DNA from: Rhizophagus clarus | Lineage: Eukaryota > Glomeromycota > Glomeromycetes > Glomerales > Glomeraceae | Direction: 5' to 3' | DNA: 64,000 nt | Assembly (NCBI GenBank): GCA_015698045.1 | Contig: BLAL01000242.1 | Location: forward strand, 749,001-813,000 | In this document: one piece after another, positions 12,430 to 23,045 of the stretch | How the letters are laid out: every line of letters begins with the position of its first letter | How positions within the stretch are numbered: the first letter of the stretch is position 1 | Made by a program: the position numbers and the translations under genes | The notes under the pieces: generated by a model | What the model saw: only the letters and a program-made list of their open reading frames with translations | Database searches by the model: none | Told to the model about the DNA's origin: nothing

Positions 12430-13060
12430 GCTAAGAGGTACATAATGTTAAAGCAATTAATAAAAAAAAGTTATTTTTTTTTTGTTAAATGATTAATAAT
12501 AAGTCATTTTTTGTTAAGATGATTAATAAAAAAAATCGTTTTTTTTGTTAAAGACAATTAATAAAAAAAATCATTTTTTTTGTTAAAGGATGATTAATAA
12601 AAAAAATCATTTTTTTTGTTAAAGGATGATTAATAAAAAAAATCATTTTTTTTGTTAAAGGATGATTAATAAAAAAAATCATTTTTTTTTTTCATTAAGA
12701 TGATTAATAAAAAAAAAATCATTTTTTTTTTGTTAAAGACGATTAATAAAAAAAATCATTTTTTTTTGTTAAAGACGATTAATAAAAAAAAATCAATTTT
12801 TTTTTTGTTAAGATGATTAATAAAAAAAATTGTTTTTTTATTATGATTAATAAAAATCTATCATTTTTTTTTTATTAAGATGATTAATAAAAAAAAATTT
12901 TATCATTTTTTTTTGTTTAGACAATTAATAAAAAACAATCATTTTTTTTTGTTAAGAAAATTAATAAAAAAATCATTTTTTTTGTTAAAATAATTAACGA
13001 TTAATAAAAAAAATCAAATGATTTTATCAACAAAAACATTAAAAAATTTTTCTTAAGAAT
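12430..13060. repeat. AT tandem repeat, unit about 36-40 bp
   Basis: Roughly a dozen imperfect units of the form GATTAATAAAAAAAATCATT followed by a T run and GTTAAAG. Each unit is close to self-complementary (AATAAAAAAAATC against GATTTTTTTT), so the array can form many hairpins. Unit length drifts through the A and T runs. Confidence 0.8.
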
Positions 13061-13510
13061 TTAATTAAAAAAATATTAAACACGCTTTTTTAAGCGTTTA
13101 ACTTAAAAAATGTTTTTTTAAGCATTTGAAAATTTTAAAAAAAATCGTTAAATAAAGTGTTTAATTAAAAAAGCTAAATACATATTTTAGCATATTTTTA
13201 AAGTGTTTAATTAAAAAACACTAAAAAAATATGTTTTTTTAACATCTTTTTAAGCGTTTAATAATAAAAAAAAATGTTAAACCCGTCTTTTAACATTTTT
13301 TTAGTAATATAAAATTAAATTGGCAAAAAAAGCCTTGGTTTTTTTACATTATAAGAAAAATGGTTTGGCATTTTTTCGCATAAACATCAGGAAATTTTAT
13401 AGGGCGAAAAATTGCGTAAGTTTACGATTTTGTAAGTTTACGAAAGTTTATGGCATAATATTTCGAAAAATTTCGAAATATTACATAAGTTTACAATTTC
13501 GTAAGATTTA
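13061..13510. other. AT-rich transition between two arrays
   Basis: Repeated TTTAAGCGTTTAA-like words (13080-13270) and then degenerate relatives of the 50-bp satellite (words such as GTAAGTTTACGA and ATATTTCGAAA). A short open frame at 13320-13616 comes from this repeat and is not a credible gene. Confidence 0.5.
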
Positions 13511-14045
13511 TGTGATATTACGGTCAAAATATTACGCAAGTTTTCAATATCGTAAGATTTACGCAATATTACGGTCAAAATATTCTGCAAATTTACGAAA
13601 CTGTAAACCTGCGTAATATTACGGTTGAAATATTTCGAAAATTTACGAGACTGTAAACCTGCGTAATATTACGGTTAAAATATTTCGAAAATTTACGAGA
13701 CTGTAAACCTGCGTAATATTACGGTTGAAATATTTCGAAAATTTACGAGACTGTAAACCTGCGTAATATTACGGTTAAAATATTTCGAAAATTTACGAGA
13801 CTGTAAACCTGCGTAATATTACGGTTAAAATATTTCGAAAATTTACGAGACTGTAAACCTGCGTAATATTACGGTTGAAATATTTCGAAAATTTACGAGA
13901 CTGTAAACCTGCGTAATATTACGGTTGAAATATTTCGAAAATTTACGAGACTGTAAACCTGCGTAATATTACGGTTAAAATATTTCAAAAATTTACGAGA
14001 CTGTAAACCTGCGTAATATTACGGTTAAAATATTTCGAAAATTTA
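13511..14045. repeat. 50-bp satellite containing TAATATTAC
   Basis: The unit is 50 bp and begins GCGTAATATTACGGTT. Near-perfect copies start at 13611, 13661, 13711, 13761, 13811, 13861, 13911, 13961 and 14011 (the last partial), with two degenerate copies before. Units differ mainly at one site (GGTTGAAA or GGTTAAAA). Each unit holds two perfect palindromes, CGTAATATTACG and GAAATATTTC. The array ends abruptly at ATTTAATATT. Confidence 0.92.
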
Positions 14046-14441
14046 ATATTACTATTCGATCGTTAAAGCTGCGTATGCAGTAGAACGTATACAAGGGGCA
14101 TGTGATACTATTGAATAATCAAAAATAATATAAACACCTTTTCTTTTATATAAACACCTTTTTTTTTAAGTTTGGGAAAACAAATTTATTTTTATTTACG
14201 AATTTTTTATTATTTACAATTTTTATGTTAAAATTAAAGTAAATTCTAATTTTTATTATAACTTAATAAAAAAATACACATTTGATACTTGTTCGCTACT
14301 ATTTTATAAAATAGTACCCAGGCTGTACGGCGTGGACGTCAGTATCAGTCACAGCCCAAAAAAAACGTGAGTCTCCAGCCGATATTTGGTACGGACTGGG
14401 CCTAGCTACTCACTTAATAAATAATAAAAAAATAAAAATAA
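14046..14441. other. Noncoding 3' side of the Myb/SANT-like gene
   Basis: A/T rich with a G/C-rich patch at 14318-14410, where GGCTGT and ACAGCC bracket about 36 bp and could form an imperfect hairpin. No reading frame. Confidence 0.4.
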
Positions 14442-15065
14442 TTATCTTCTACGATACGTAGGTAAGTTTCTCCTTCTCCTACGATCATCACGCGTGACTA
14501 AAATTGATCAAATTTATCAAATTTAAAACATGAACGTAAATATTAATTATAAATTTTATTATAGTATAATTACCCGGCCTCTCCCAAAATCTCGTTCTAA
14601 ATTCGCGATAATATCTTTGGCCAGTACGCGTCCACAGCCGCCGCCCAGGGTTACCATTACGATAAAGGACATAGTTCTAAATATCAAAATCAGTTGAATA
14701 TTCAATAAATACATTTAATTTATATGAATGTAATTTTATTTATTTACTTACATGGTAATCCCTGACGAGGTTCCTCCACTTTTGGCTGCACTGTTGCCCA
14801 GAAACCCTCGTTCGAAATATTCTATTTATTCTGATTCAATTAAATGGATTGGTTAATTTGAATTTAAATTCTTTCTTAAAGAAATTATAGATATTAGTCA
14901 TATGAACCTATTGGCAACAGAGTCCCAAAAATCATAGCGGCTTCTACCATTAATATTGTGGTAGGCGCGGTTTCTGTCTCGGCGTATGTCAACAAGTTCG
15001 TCCATCATAGCCCAGTTCCAATGGACGTTATAGTGGGAACGACGTGAACGTGTGTGGCGAGGCAT
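14442..15065 (-). CDS. Myb/SANT-like DNA-binding protein (128 aa, four exons)
   Basis: Assembled from four exons: 15065-14908, 14821-14752, 14676-14574 and 14497-14442. These sum to 387 bp (129 codons) with every junction in frame. Start is MPRHTRSRR. The fold is recognisable across the first splice: WNWAMMDELVDIRRDR, then YDFWDSVANR, then VSGQQCSQKWRNLVRDYH. This is the tryptophan-spaced trihelix pattern of Myb/SANT-like domains (W, W, QC..KW..L...Y). The C-terminus is very basic (VTRDDRRRRR region). Intron 2 has a strong GTAAGT donor; introns 1 (GTTCAT) and 3 (GTAATT) are weaker. It lies just outside the left inverted repeat of the Plavaka-type element, so it may be a host regulator or a gene from another element; such domains also occur in transposon companion proteins. 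An upstream ATG at 15194 would add an unlikely A/T-encoded leader. Confidence 0.75.
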
Positions 15066-15432
15066 TATTAGTTTAGATTTGATTTTTATAATTTGATTTT
15101 GGGATGAGTAAAAATTTGAAAGAAAGTCGTAAAATGTTACTTTAAATAAAATTTGAACAATACCTCTTTGGTTTGATTTTATTTCTCGTTTCAATTAAAT
15201 TTAATTTATTACACTTTTCATCATTAAACATATTAATTAAATCATGTACATGTTTAATTGTTTTAAATATAAATATCAATATATCATATTTAAAAATAAA
15301 ACAATTTATTATTAGCACATTCTATTGAATTTTAAATATTTCGCATACATTTCTTAAAAAAATTAATTTTTTTTAATCAATTTAATTAAAAATAATTAAA
15401 TATTTTGCGTACATTTCTTAAAAAAATCATAA
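15066..15432. other. Noncoding, with a 63-bp-spaced direct repeat
   Basis: AAATATTTCGCATACATTTC near 15335 and AAATATTTTGCGTACATTTC near 15397 are direct copies just outside the left inverted repeat of the element. No gene. Confidence 0.5.
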
Positions 15433-15660
15433 AAAAAATCTTGTACATCGTACATACAATTACTAAATATCATCCCCTTGTGATAAATAAAAAATTACGC
15501 AACACAAATTCAACACAAATTCAACACAAATTTAACAAATTTAACGAAATTTGGCCAAAATTAATAATTTTTTACCAGAATTATCAACACAAATTGAACA
15601 CAAATTTCAGTCACGATTTATTTATGTCACACCCGCGTTGTTAATAATTAAATAAATAAA
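15433..15660 (+). repeat. Left long terminal inverted repeat
   Basis: Runs from about TCTTGTACATCG through ACTAAATATCATCCCC, several AACACAAATT copies, GAAATTTGGCCAAAATTAA, ACCAGAATTATCAACAC and GATTTATTTATGTCACACCC. It matches the reverse complement of 21365-21598 almost throughout, with small gaps in the number of AACACAAATT copies. Confidence 0.85.
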
Positions 15661-15753
15661 TCTGCATTTTATTTATGATATGCAAAACGTGACCATAAAT
15701 TCTTTTAAGGATATAATTTTATTAAAATAAATCAAAACTCCTATATCAAGTGA

Positions 15754-18739
15754 CTAAAAAATATATTTATTTACGAAATATTCATTTTGTTTATCAAATC
15801 GGGGTACTATGTGAACGACACCATGTATAGACTCTATAGCTACAAAGTTATATAATTCTATCAATTTTAAGTGAGGACATCCATATAAATATGGGTTCCT
15901 TTTAGATTTAAAATCGTACCATTGAATTAATGCGAGATTTAGCGGTGGGTCTGTTAATACTTCTGCTAACAATAAGGCCTATAAATAATAAATATTTATT
16001 AATACTTTTATAATAAATTATTACATAAATTGGAAAAATACCTGTCCATAACAAAGTCCTTTGTCTGATATATAATCATTTGATTCTTCAGAATCCATTG
16101 AAATAGCTATGTCGCTAAACCATACTTTATTATGATACCTGTTTGTGGCACGCATTATGGCACCATTTTCCAGTGTTACCGATCCGTATATGTTTATTCG
16201 GGTTTCACCAATAATTGTGAAACCATCAAGTAAATCTAGATATGAATCCAGACAACTTATAAATCTAGCAAAACCAGTCTGCATTTTATTGTCTACGGAA
16301 TCTTTTTTTTCATTAAAAAATGTATTTGCATCTTGTAAAGAGAATTCAAAGAGTCTTGCAGAAAATTTACAAGTGCGAGGTGTTTTTGCCGGATTCACTG
16401 AATGTTGAGACATTCTAATAGATATTGCTTGACGTTTTATCTATTAATTTAATTTCCATCTTAATATAATAAATATATACAATAAATAAAATTTTCAAAT
16501 ACTTACAGTTCGTAAAAGCTGAGGTTCGACATCTTTTTTATTGCTAATTCGGTAGGGTATTTTAACGAAATATTTGTGAAGACTTTCGTAAGTTTCTGTA
16601 GTATAGCCATTTATTGCGCCATAAGATCGTATTGAGTCAATAATATGATAAACCCATGAATGCAATTTAGGTAACTTCAAATTGGAAGGAGAAACAAATT
16701 TAAAAGCCTTGACAAACATCCGGGCCCATCTATGTATTGCATCCTAAAATTTAAATGTTAATTTAATTTATTTAATTTAAATTTTCAATTTTACTAAAAT
16801 TTTAATACATACATTAAATTTCTCCAAGTCACTTTCACTAAATTCTTCATATCTACTTAAAATATACATTTCATTCCAATATTCGTACAATTTCGTAAGA
16901 TCATCATTATTTACAAAATTATCTACTTCGTTATTATTTTCATCATATAAATTATCAATAACAAATATCATGACTTTCATCAAACTTCGATATTCACTAG
17001 CAGTTAATCTTGCAATTGACTGCAGTCCATTGGAAAAAATTTTAATGCCGGGAAAACGTGGAATTGCTGCTAGACGGCGATCTACTTCTTCAACTAATTT
17101 ATTACCATTAACATGTTGCGATTTTAAGATATCGCACGTGAAGATAATTTGATAATGAAATAATCCTAAATCTAAATGATGCATTCTGTCAGGAACGGTA
17201 GCCAAGTAGATATTTATATTCCTTGATAATATAAATATTTATAATTAATATATATATATGTTATTATAATTATTTCTACTTTTGCATACTTACGGTAAAT
17301 CCCAAAAAAAATTATGTACAGATTCTATGCAAACAGATCTTTGTGTATCATTTTCAAAATTTTTACGCATTTCATCATGAGTTCTTAGTATTACATCGTT
17401 AACCGATAAGTCTATATTTGCAAGATTTTCCCTTTTAACTAAACAGGAGTGACATGGAAGGTTTGAATTGGAGGATTTATAAACTAAACAAAAACTTGCA
17501 GCCTCCGGCCAATCTGCAATAATAGTTGAAACTCTAGGATAAAACCAGGTATTTTCATTATTTATAAAAAGGTCTATACCATCTTTTAATAAAATAATTG
17601 GTTCTAGTAAATGACGTAAAGATTTATGAAAGGTATCACGAACCAGATCTTTATTTGCAGCTTCTAAAATTGGTAAATATCCCAAAAGTTGCTTTGCATC
17701 CTGTTTATTACGACGCCATATTGGGATATTACCTAATGTAATATATATTGGATGCAATTGACTTTTTCCTAATGTATCTGTAGTTGTTGCATCTGAATAT
17801 AAAATAATTGATAATAATTTGGAACCAGTAGGTAAGGATTCTTGCGTAGTTTTCCACCATTTTCCAGTGTTTTGTTCACTGTAAATACTTTCTCTATTAT
17901 ACTATAAAATAATATAAATAAATTAAAATAAATATTATTTAGATTATTGAATTAACTAATATTTACTATTTACCTCATAGTTTTCGTAAGATAGCGCAAA
18001 ATTTTGTGTTATGTCAGGAACAGTTAAGATATTTTTGATGCACTGTATTAAGTTTTGATAATAAAGAAAATAATCTTTATCCTCATGTTTTGTTATAAGA
18101 ACTTTACTAAATTCTAAATTAGAAAACTTCATATTATTCATAAATGCTCGTCCCTGTTCGATATTTTTTGGTAATGGTGATTCTGTAAGATTTGAATGTT
18201 TATTAAAAAAACGTATTATTTCATTACCACCTTTATTGTTTATTTTATATTTCGTTACTAATAACATTAGATCTTTATAAGCATCATTAGGAAATTCTGT
18301 GCAAGTTTTGGTATTGAGATTTTTGGGTTCTTCAAAAATTTCAGGCTCTTCAGATGAATCTAATATATTTTCAAAGTTACTATCTTCAAGGCTCATCTCT
18401 GATATTGCACTTCCAATACTGTCAAATGACATATTTTGTACATCATTATCATCATCCACCTAAAATTATAAACCAAATGAGTTAGTATAATTTGAGCTTT
18501 TTCTTGAGAGCTTTAAAAAGAATAATCTGAAATAACATAATTACCTCAACTTTATCATTTTCATATTCACTACTTAGATTACTTCTTGTATCCATTTCAC
18601 TGCTATATTTTTCACTATCATTATTATCATCATCTTCTTCTACTTCTACTTCTACATTTTTTAAGCATTTTTGGGCGTGTTGAGTATATGCAAAGCGTTG
18701 ACTGAATATTCGCATACAAAGGGGGCATTTGAAACTCAT
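15754..18739 (-). CDS. Plavaka-type (KDZ superfamily) transposase, 852 aa, seven exons
   Basis: Exons 18739-18545, 18459-17974, 17901-17294, 17221-16813, 16743-16507, 16440-16042 and 15978-15754 sum to 2559 bp with all junctions in frame. The N-terminus is a C2H2-type zinc finger (CPLCMRIFSQRFAYTQHAQKC), followed by an acidic linker. Exon 3 has SDATTTDTLGKSQLHPIYI (first catalytic Asp region), GNIPIWRRNKQDAKQLLGYLP, DWPEA (a likely second acidic residue) and a zinc-binding CHSC. Exon 4 has PDRMHHLDLGLFHYQI and exon 5 GAINGYTTETYESLHKY. The C-terminus has FVAIESIHGVVHIVPRF. The order and wording fit Plavaka/KDZ transposases of fungi. No stop or shift was found, which is striking beside the decayed elements around it. 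Exact catalytic triad assignment needs an alignment. Confidence 0.88.
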
Positions 18740-19887
18740 GTTGCTAAATTAACGCGTCAAATTTGATGAAAAGTATCAATTCACTATTCAATTTATATGA
18801 GATTTTGTGTGCTAATAAAATTATATTTCATTGTAAAAATTTATGAATTAATTGAATGGATTACAATTGATTGAGTTATTTGAATAGATACGACTACGCA
18901 AATTTACGCATTAATGAATGGAACTGGCTGTAAGAATCTGGTGGCTAATATCGCGGAATCATTCGCAAATTTACGCATTATAGCAAAATTTAAAATATGC
19001 GAAACACTCAGCAATTTTGCTGCCAGGAACTTGCCGAGTTCGTGGGCTGGCAAATCTAAAAATAAATGTAACAAGTCTATGATGTAACATATAAATATTG
19101 TTTATTATTTTGTTTACTATTTCAACTTGCCGGCAACCTGTCAACCCGCGAACCTGACAGCAAAAGTGCTGAATGTTTCGCATATTTTGAATTTGCTGTA
19201 ACGGGCTGTAAGAATCCGGATGGCTAATACGGCTTATTCAATCGGCTAATCATCTGATAATCAGCCGCAAATTTATTGGCTTAACACATTTTACAATAAT
19301 GGACGGATGATCAGCCACAAATTTATGCGATAATCAGTTATAAGCGTTCAAGATCACTATCAATCTGATTAGCCAAATGAGTTCACTGGCTGCAACTTTT
19401 TTTTTGCCATGCATACAAAGCCCCAACATGTGTAACATCTTATTTTTTTATAAATGGGTGTTGATTAATACTTCGATTGTACTATATGCTTTTACGAGAG
19501 TTTTTTTAAAAATTCTCTCATGAAAGTGTTACAATTTTTTTTCGTAATATCACGATGCAAAATTTTTGCATTAGTTCATTCATTTTTCGTAATATTTCGC
19601 ATTAGTTTATCCATTTTTCGCAATATTTCGCAAGTTTTTTTTCTTTTTTAGTATAGAATGGCGGAAATGACGTTATGACAGCTTGCCTCCTTTTTCTGAA
19701 CATCTGGTTCATGTATTTCCCCTTTTTCGTATTTTTAGTTCCTCATTTTCAAATTTCTGGTTCATGTCTTTCCCCTTTTTCTCATATTTTTCTCCTTTCG
19801 TATTTCTAGTTCCTCTTCAAATTTCTAGTAATATCTTTTTCTCCTTTTCGAGTTTAGTTCATATCTCCTCCCTCACATATTATCCCG
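18740..19887. other. Intergenic region between divergent element genes
   Basis: Presumed shared promoter space. It contains a direct repeat (GGCTGTAAGAATCTGG at about 18926 and GGCTGTAAGAATCCGG at about 19205), the small MITE 18992-19188, and a pyrimidine-rich stretch at 19690-19880 in which TTCTGGTTCATGT and CCCCTTTTTC recur. The short open frame across that stretch is low complexity and is not called. Confidence 0.5.
18992..19188. mobile_element. 197-bp MITE nested in the transposon
   Basis: Ends are AAAATATGCGAAACACTCAG and, on the other strand, AAAATATGCGAAACATTCAG; the inverted repeat continues imperfectly through TTTTGCTG. It sits between the two element genes and carries no frame. A target-site duplication is not clear. 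Confidence 0.65.
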
Positions 19888-21286
19888 ATGGCTACAAAAC
19901 GTGGTGAAAAACGAAATATTGATGATAATGAAAGAATCTCAAGACGTAATACTGAGAAGAGTAGTGAAGCCGAGAAACGAATAAGATTATCAGACGATAA
20001 CGTTGAAGGTATATATGACATGATATGTATCATATTTTTTATAAGAAATTATATAATATATAGTAAATTATATTTTATTGTTAAAGTTAATAAAAAATCA
20101 ATAGAGAAACTATTAAGAACCAATTCGCAGATAATTTCTAAGCTTGAAGTTCTTATCACCGGACAAAAAAATCTCGAAACCCGTCTCTCGGGCATAGAAA
20201 AAAAGCTCAACGATGATAACAAAAATAATAATACAATAGATCCGGAGTATATAAAGGTAATAAAGATGAATATTATTTAATGTAAACCTGAAATGCTAAC
20301 CTCGTTTGATTAGGAGTTCGTTAAGAAGGTGTCGAAAATTTTATTTGAAAATTTTATTTATCCTTCGCAAGACGAGTACAGACTCGCTACCAAAAAATAT
20401 TTAAAAGACGAAAACCCGGAATTTATACGCCAGTTCAAAAAAAATCAATGGATTATTTTTTTCGAAAAAAAAATTGCCCCGACTGTAAGTTAAAGCAATT
20501 ATGAATTTTATTAAATTTCATACTAATATTTTTTTTAATAGTTAGTACAACAACATAGAAGCATACGAGGGACGTTCACGTCTAGAGTCAAAGATGTTAT
20601 GTATTCTGTTTTTGAAGCGACTGGGCATAAATTACCGTCTATTAACACTCAGGTTAGTCCGTCAAAGATTCAGGAATGGAAGAGTAAGCCGGAGGTGAAA
20701 AGATGTTACAACAACCTATTTAAAAAGGTTAAAGATGGGCAACCTACGACATATATGTCGCTGATAATCGATAAGTTGCGAAAAGAAAATAAAAATCCCT
20801 CAAAAACCCAAATAGCTTATGCGATTAGCATATGTGAAACGTACTTAAATCCTAATAATCAAAACATTCAAATGAGCGAAAGTATAATGAAGTCGAAGAT
20901 AATCAACAACTTAGTAAGTTTTTAATTTACAATTTGCAAAATGTGAATTATTTGAATTACAGTTTATTTATTTATTTATTTATTTTTAGCAAAAGTTGGA
21001 AAATAGGGATAAATTTACACATTCGGACGACGATTCTCATGATGGTAATGATGTAGATAATGGTGGTGATGGAGCAGCTGACGATGGAGCAGGTGCGGCT
21101 GACGATGGTGCGACTAACGATGGTAGGCCTAACGATAGTGCGGCTAACGATAGTGCGGCCAACAATGGTGCGGCTAACGATAGCATAGCTGACGATGATA
21201 TACTTTCTAGTGACTCTTATAACACGGAGGAGGAAGGTCGGTATGTAAATAGTTTATTAGAGAATTATGGGTTGCATAGGAAATAA
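19888..21286 (+). CDS. Second gene of the Plavaka-type element, 376 aa, five exons, function unknown
   Basis: Exons 19888-20008, 20087-20256, 20314-20484, 20542-20913 and 20990-21286 sum to 1131 bp with all junctions in frame and good GT-AG signals (two GTAAGT donors). The N-terminus is charged and basic (MATKRGEKRNIDDNER). Exon 2 encodes a probable coiled coil (IISKLEVLITGQKNLETRL). Exons 3-4 have a compact basic region (FVKKVSKILFENFIYPS, RQFKKNQWIIFF, RGTFTSRVKDVMYSVF). The C-terminus is an acidic repeat region of about 60 residues built on GAADDGA/NDSAAND units. I recognise no named domain. The region is transcribed away from the transposase and ends about 80 bp before the right inverted repeat, so it belongs to the element. 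A DNA-binding or regulatory partner is one guess, without a motif to prove it. Confidence 0.78.
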
Positions 21287-21364
21287 ATATTATTTTTTAT
21301 ATATATCACACGTAATAGCATTTTTTTTACCATAATAATATAGTTTTAATAAATAAAATGGTTA

Positions 21365-21598
21365 TTAATTCTTAACAATACGGGTGTGACATAAATAAAT
21401 CGTAGCTGAAATTTGTGTTCAATTTGTGTTCAATTTGTGTTGATAATTCTGGTAAAAAATTTGTTAATTTTGGCCAAATTTCGTTAAATTTGTTGAATTT
21501 GTGTTGAATTTGTGTTGATAATTTTTAATTTATCACGAGGGGATGATATTTAGTAATTGTGCATATACAATTTCTGTAACGATGTACATGATTTTTTA
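21365..21598 (-). repeat. Right long terminal inverted repeat
   Basis: Reverse complement of the left repeat, with GGGTGTGACATAAATAAATC at its inner side and GATGTACATGATTTTTT at its outer side. It has three or four AATTTGTGTT copies. Relative to the left copy it has an extra stretch of about 15 bp near the outer end. Confidence 0.85.
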
Positions 21599-21830
21599 AA
21601 ATGCGGATTTCCGTAATTTTACGATATCGTATTTTCTGGCCAATCAAAATTAGGTTGATCCTTGCATGTGATTTAATCATTTAATCATGCACGCGTTTTT
21701 TGTCTTATTTATTTTTGTCTCTTATTTCTTTATTCTTTTGTTCAATATTTTTAATTTTTTTGTCTCTTCTTTCTATTATTTCTTTAATTATATACAATAT
21801 ATTTACATATATTTCATAATTTATTGCTTT

Positions 21831-22400
21831 GCAGGTATAGAAATATTTGTTTATTAATACTAATTATTTTCGTTTTTTTTTACCTCTTTGTTACTTTGTA
21901 TCGTAATACTAACAATAATATCCATGTTTCCTTTATTCCTTTTTACTTGTACTTTAATACTAACGATACTAACAATACTAACAACATGTTTATTTTTTCC
22001 TTTCTCTTTATTTCTTTATTCTCTTTGCAGGTATAGAAATATTTATTTATTAATACTAATTATTTTAATATTAACGCGTTTTTTTTTACCTCTTTGTTAC
22101 TTTGTATCGTAATACTAACAATAATATCCATGTTTCCTTTATTCCTTTTTACTTGTACTTTAATACTAACGATACTAACAATACTAACAACATGTTTTTT
22201 TTTCCTTTCTCTTTATTTCTTTATTCTTTTGTTCAATTACTTTGCAGGTATAGAAATATTTATTTATTAATACTAATTATTTTAATATTAACGCGTTTTT
22301 TTTTACCTCTTTGTTACTTTATGTCGTAATACTAACAATACTATCTACGTTTCCTTTATTCCTTTTTACTTGTACTTTAATACTAACGATAATATCCATG
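21831..22400. repeat. Triplicated direct repeat, period about 200 bp
   Basis: Copies begin with GCAGGTATAGAAATATTT at 21831, 22027 and 22244 (spacing 196 and 217 bp). Each continues with TTATTAATACTAATTATTTT, TACCTCTTTGTTACTTTGTA, AATACTAACAATAATATCC and a run of AATACTAACA words. Short open frames here are by-products. From 22400 to 22600 the same words become irregular. Confidence 0.85.
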
Positions 22401-22679
22401 TTTCTTTTACTCCTTTTACTGTTTCTTTAACTCTTTTTACCTTAATACTAACAATACTAACAATATTTCTTTTATCTTTATATCTAATACCAACGTTACT
22501 ATAGCTGTTTCTCTTCTTTTTACATCTAATTGTATCGTTTCTCTTTCTTTTTTTACTTTTATATATTCTGTATATAGTAATAAATACTTGTAATTTTTAT
22601 AATTTAATTCATATTATATCTAATAAAATATACATTATATAAACTTATAGTACAAAAATGAATTTTGAAACATTACAAA

Positions 22680-23045
22680 ATATTTATGTAAAATTACGAA
22701 TCGTCAAAATATTTTAAAAAGTTGCGAAATATTACGCAATAAAATTACACAATATTACGAACCGTAAAATTACGAAACTTTGCATATCGTAATATTTCGA
22801 AATATTTTAAAAAGTTACAAAATATTACGCTTACGCAAACTTGCGGCGGGTCTGGAAACTTACGAAATATTATGTAAAATTACGAAATATTGCGAATGCG
22901 TAAAATTACGGAATATTACGAACCGTAAAATTACGAAACTTTGCATATCATAATATTTCGAAATATTTTAAAAAGTTACGAAATATTACTCTTCCGCAAA
23001 CTTGCGGCGGGTCTGGAAACTTACGAAATATTACGATGCGTAATC
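22680..23045. repeat. 161-bp direct duplication rich in TTACGAAATATT words
   Basis: GAACCGTAAAATTACGAAAC occurs at 22759 and 22920, and GCGGCGGGTCTGGAAACTTA recurs with the same spacing. The vocabulary (AATATTACG, TTTCGAAATA) resembles the 50-bp satellite at 13.5-14.0 kb, so the two may be related. Confidence 0.75.

Larger units (their letters stand above)
15433..21598. mobile_element. KDZ/Plavaka-type DNA transposon with long terminal inverted repeats, apparently intact
   Basis: Bounded by inverted repeats of about 230 bp (15433-15660 and 21365-21598). Inside are two divergent spliced genes: a Plavaka-type transposase on the minus strand (15754-18739) and a gene of unknown function on the plus strand (19888-21286). 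Both read without stops or frameshifts once introns are removed. The inverted repeats carry several direct copies of AACACAAATT, the kind of subterminal repeat that CACTA-like transposases bind. The outermost bases and target-site duplication could not be fixed. The centre (18740-19887) holds a small MITE and direct repeats. Confidence 0.8.

Noticed and set aside
13320..13616. 98-codon open frame
   Set aside because: It is produced by degenerate satellite units and lacks any independent coding signal.
13511..14045. CRISPR-like array
   Set aside because: The 50-bp units are continuous with no unique spacers, and the genome is clearly eukaryotic.
19683..19907. 74-codon Phe/Ser/Pro-rich frame before the second element gene
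   Set aside because: A pyrimidine-rich promoter or leader stretch with direct repeats explains it better.
21824..22329. Hydrophobic open frames resembling membrane proteins
   Set aside because: They are T-rich repeats read as Phe, Leu and Ile, and recur with the 200-bp direct repeat.
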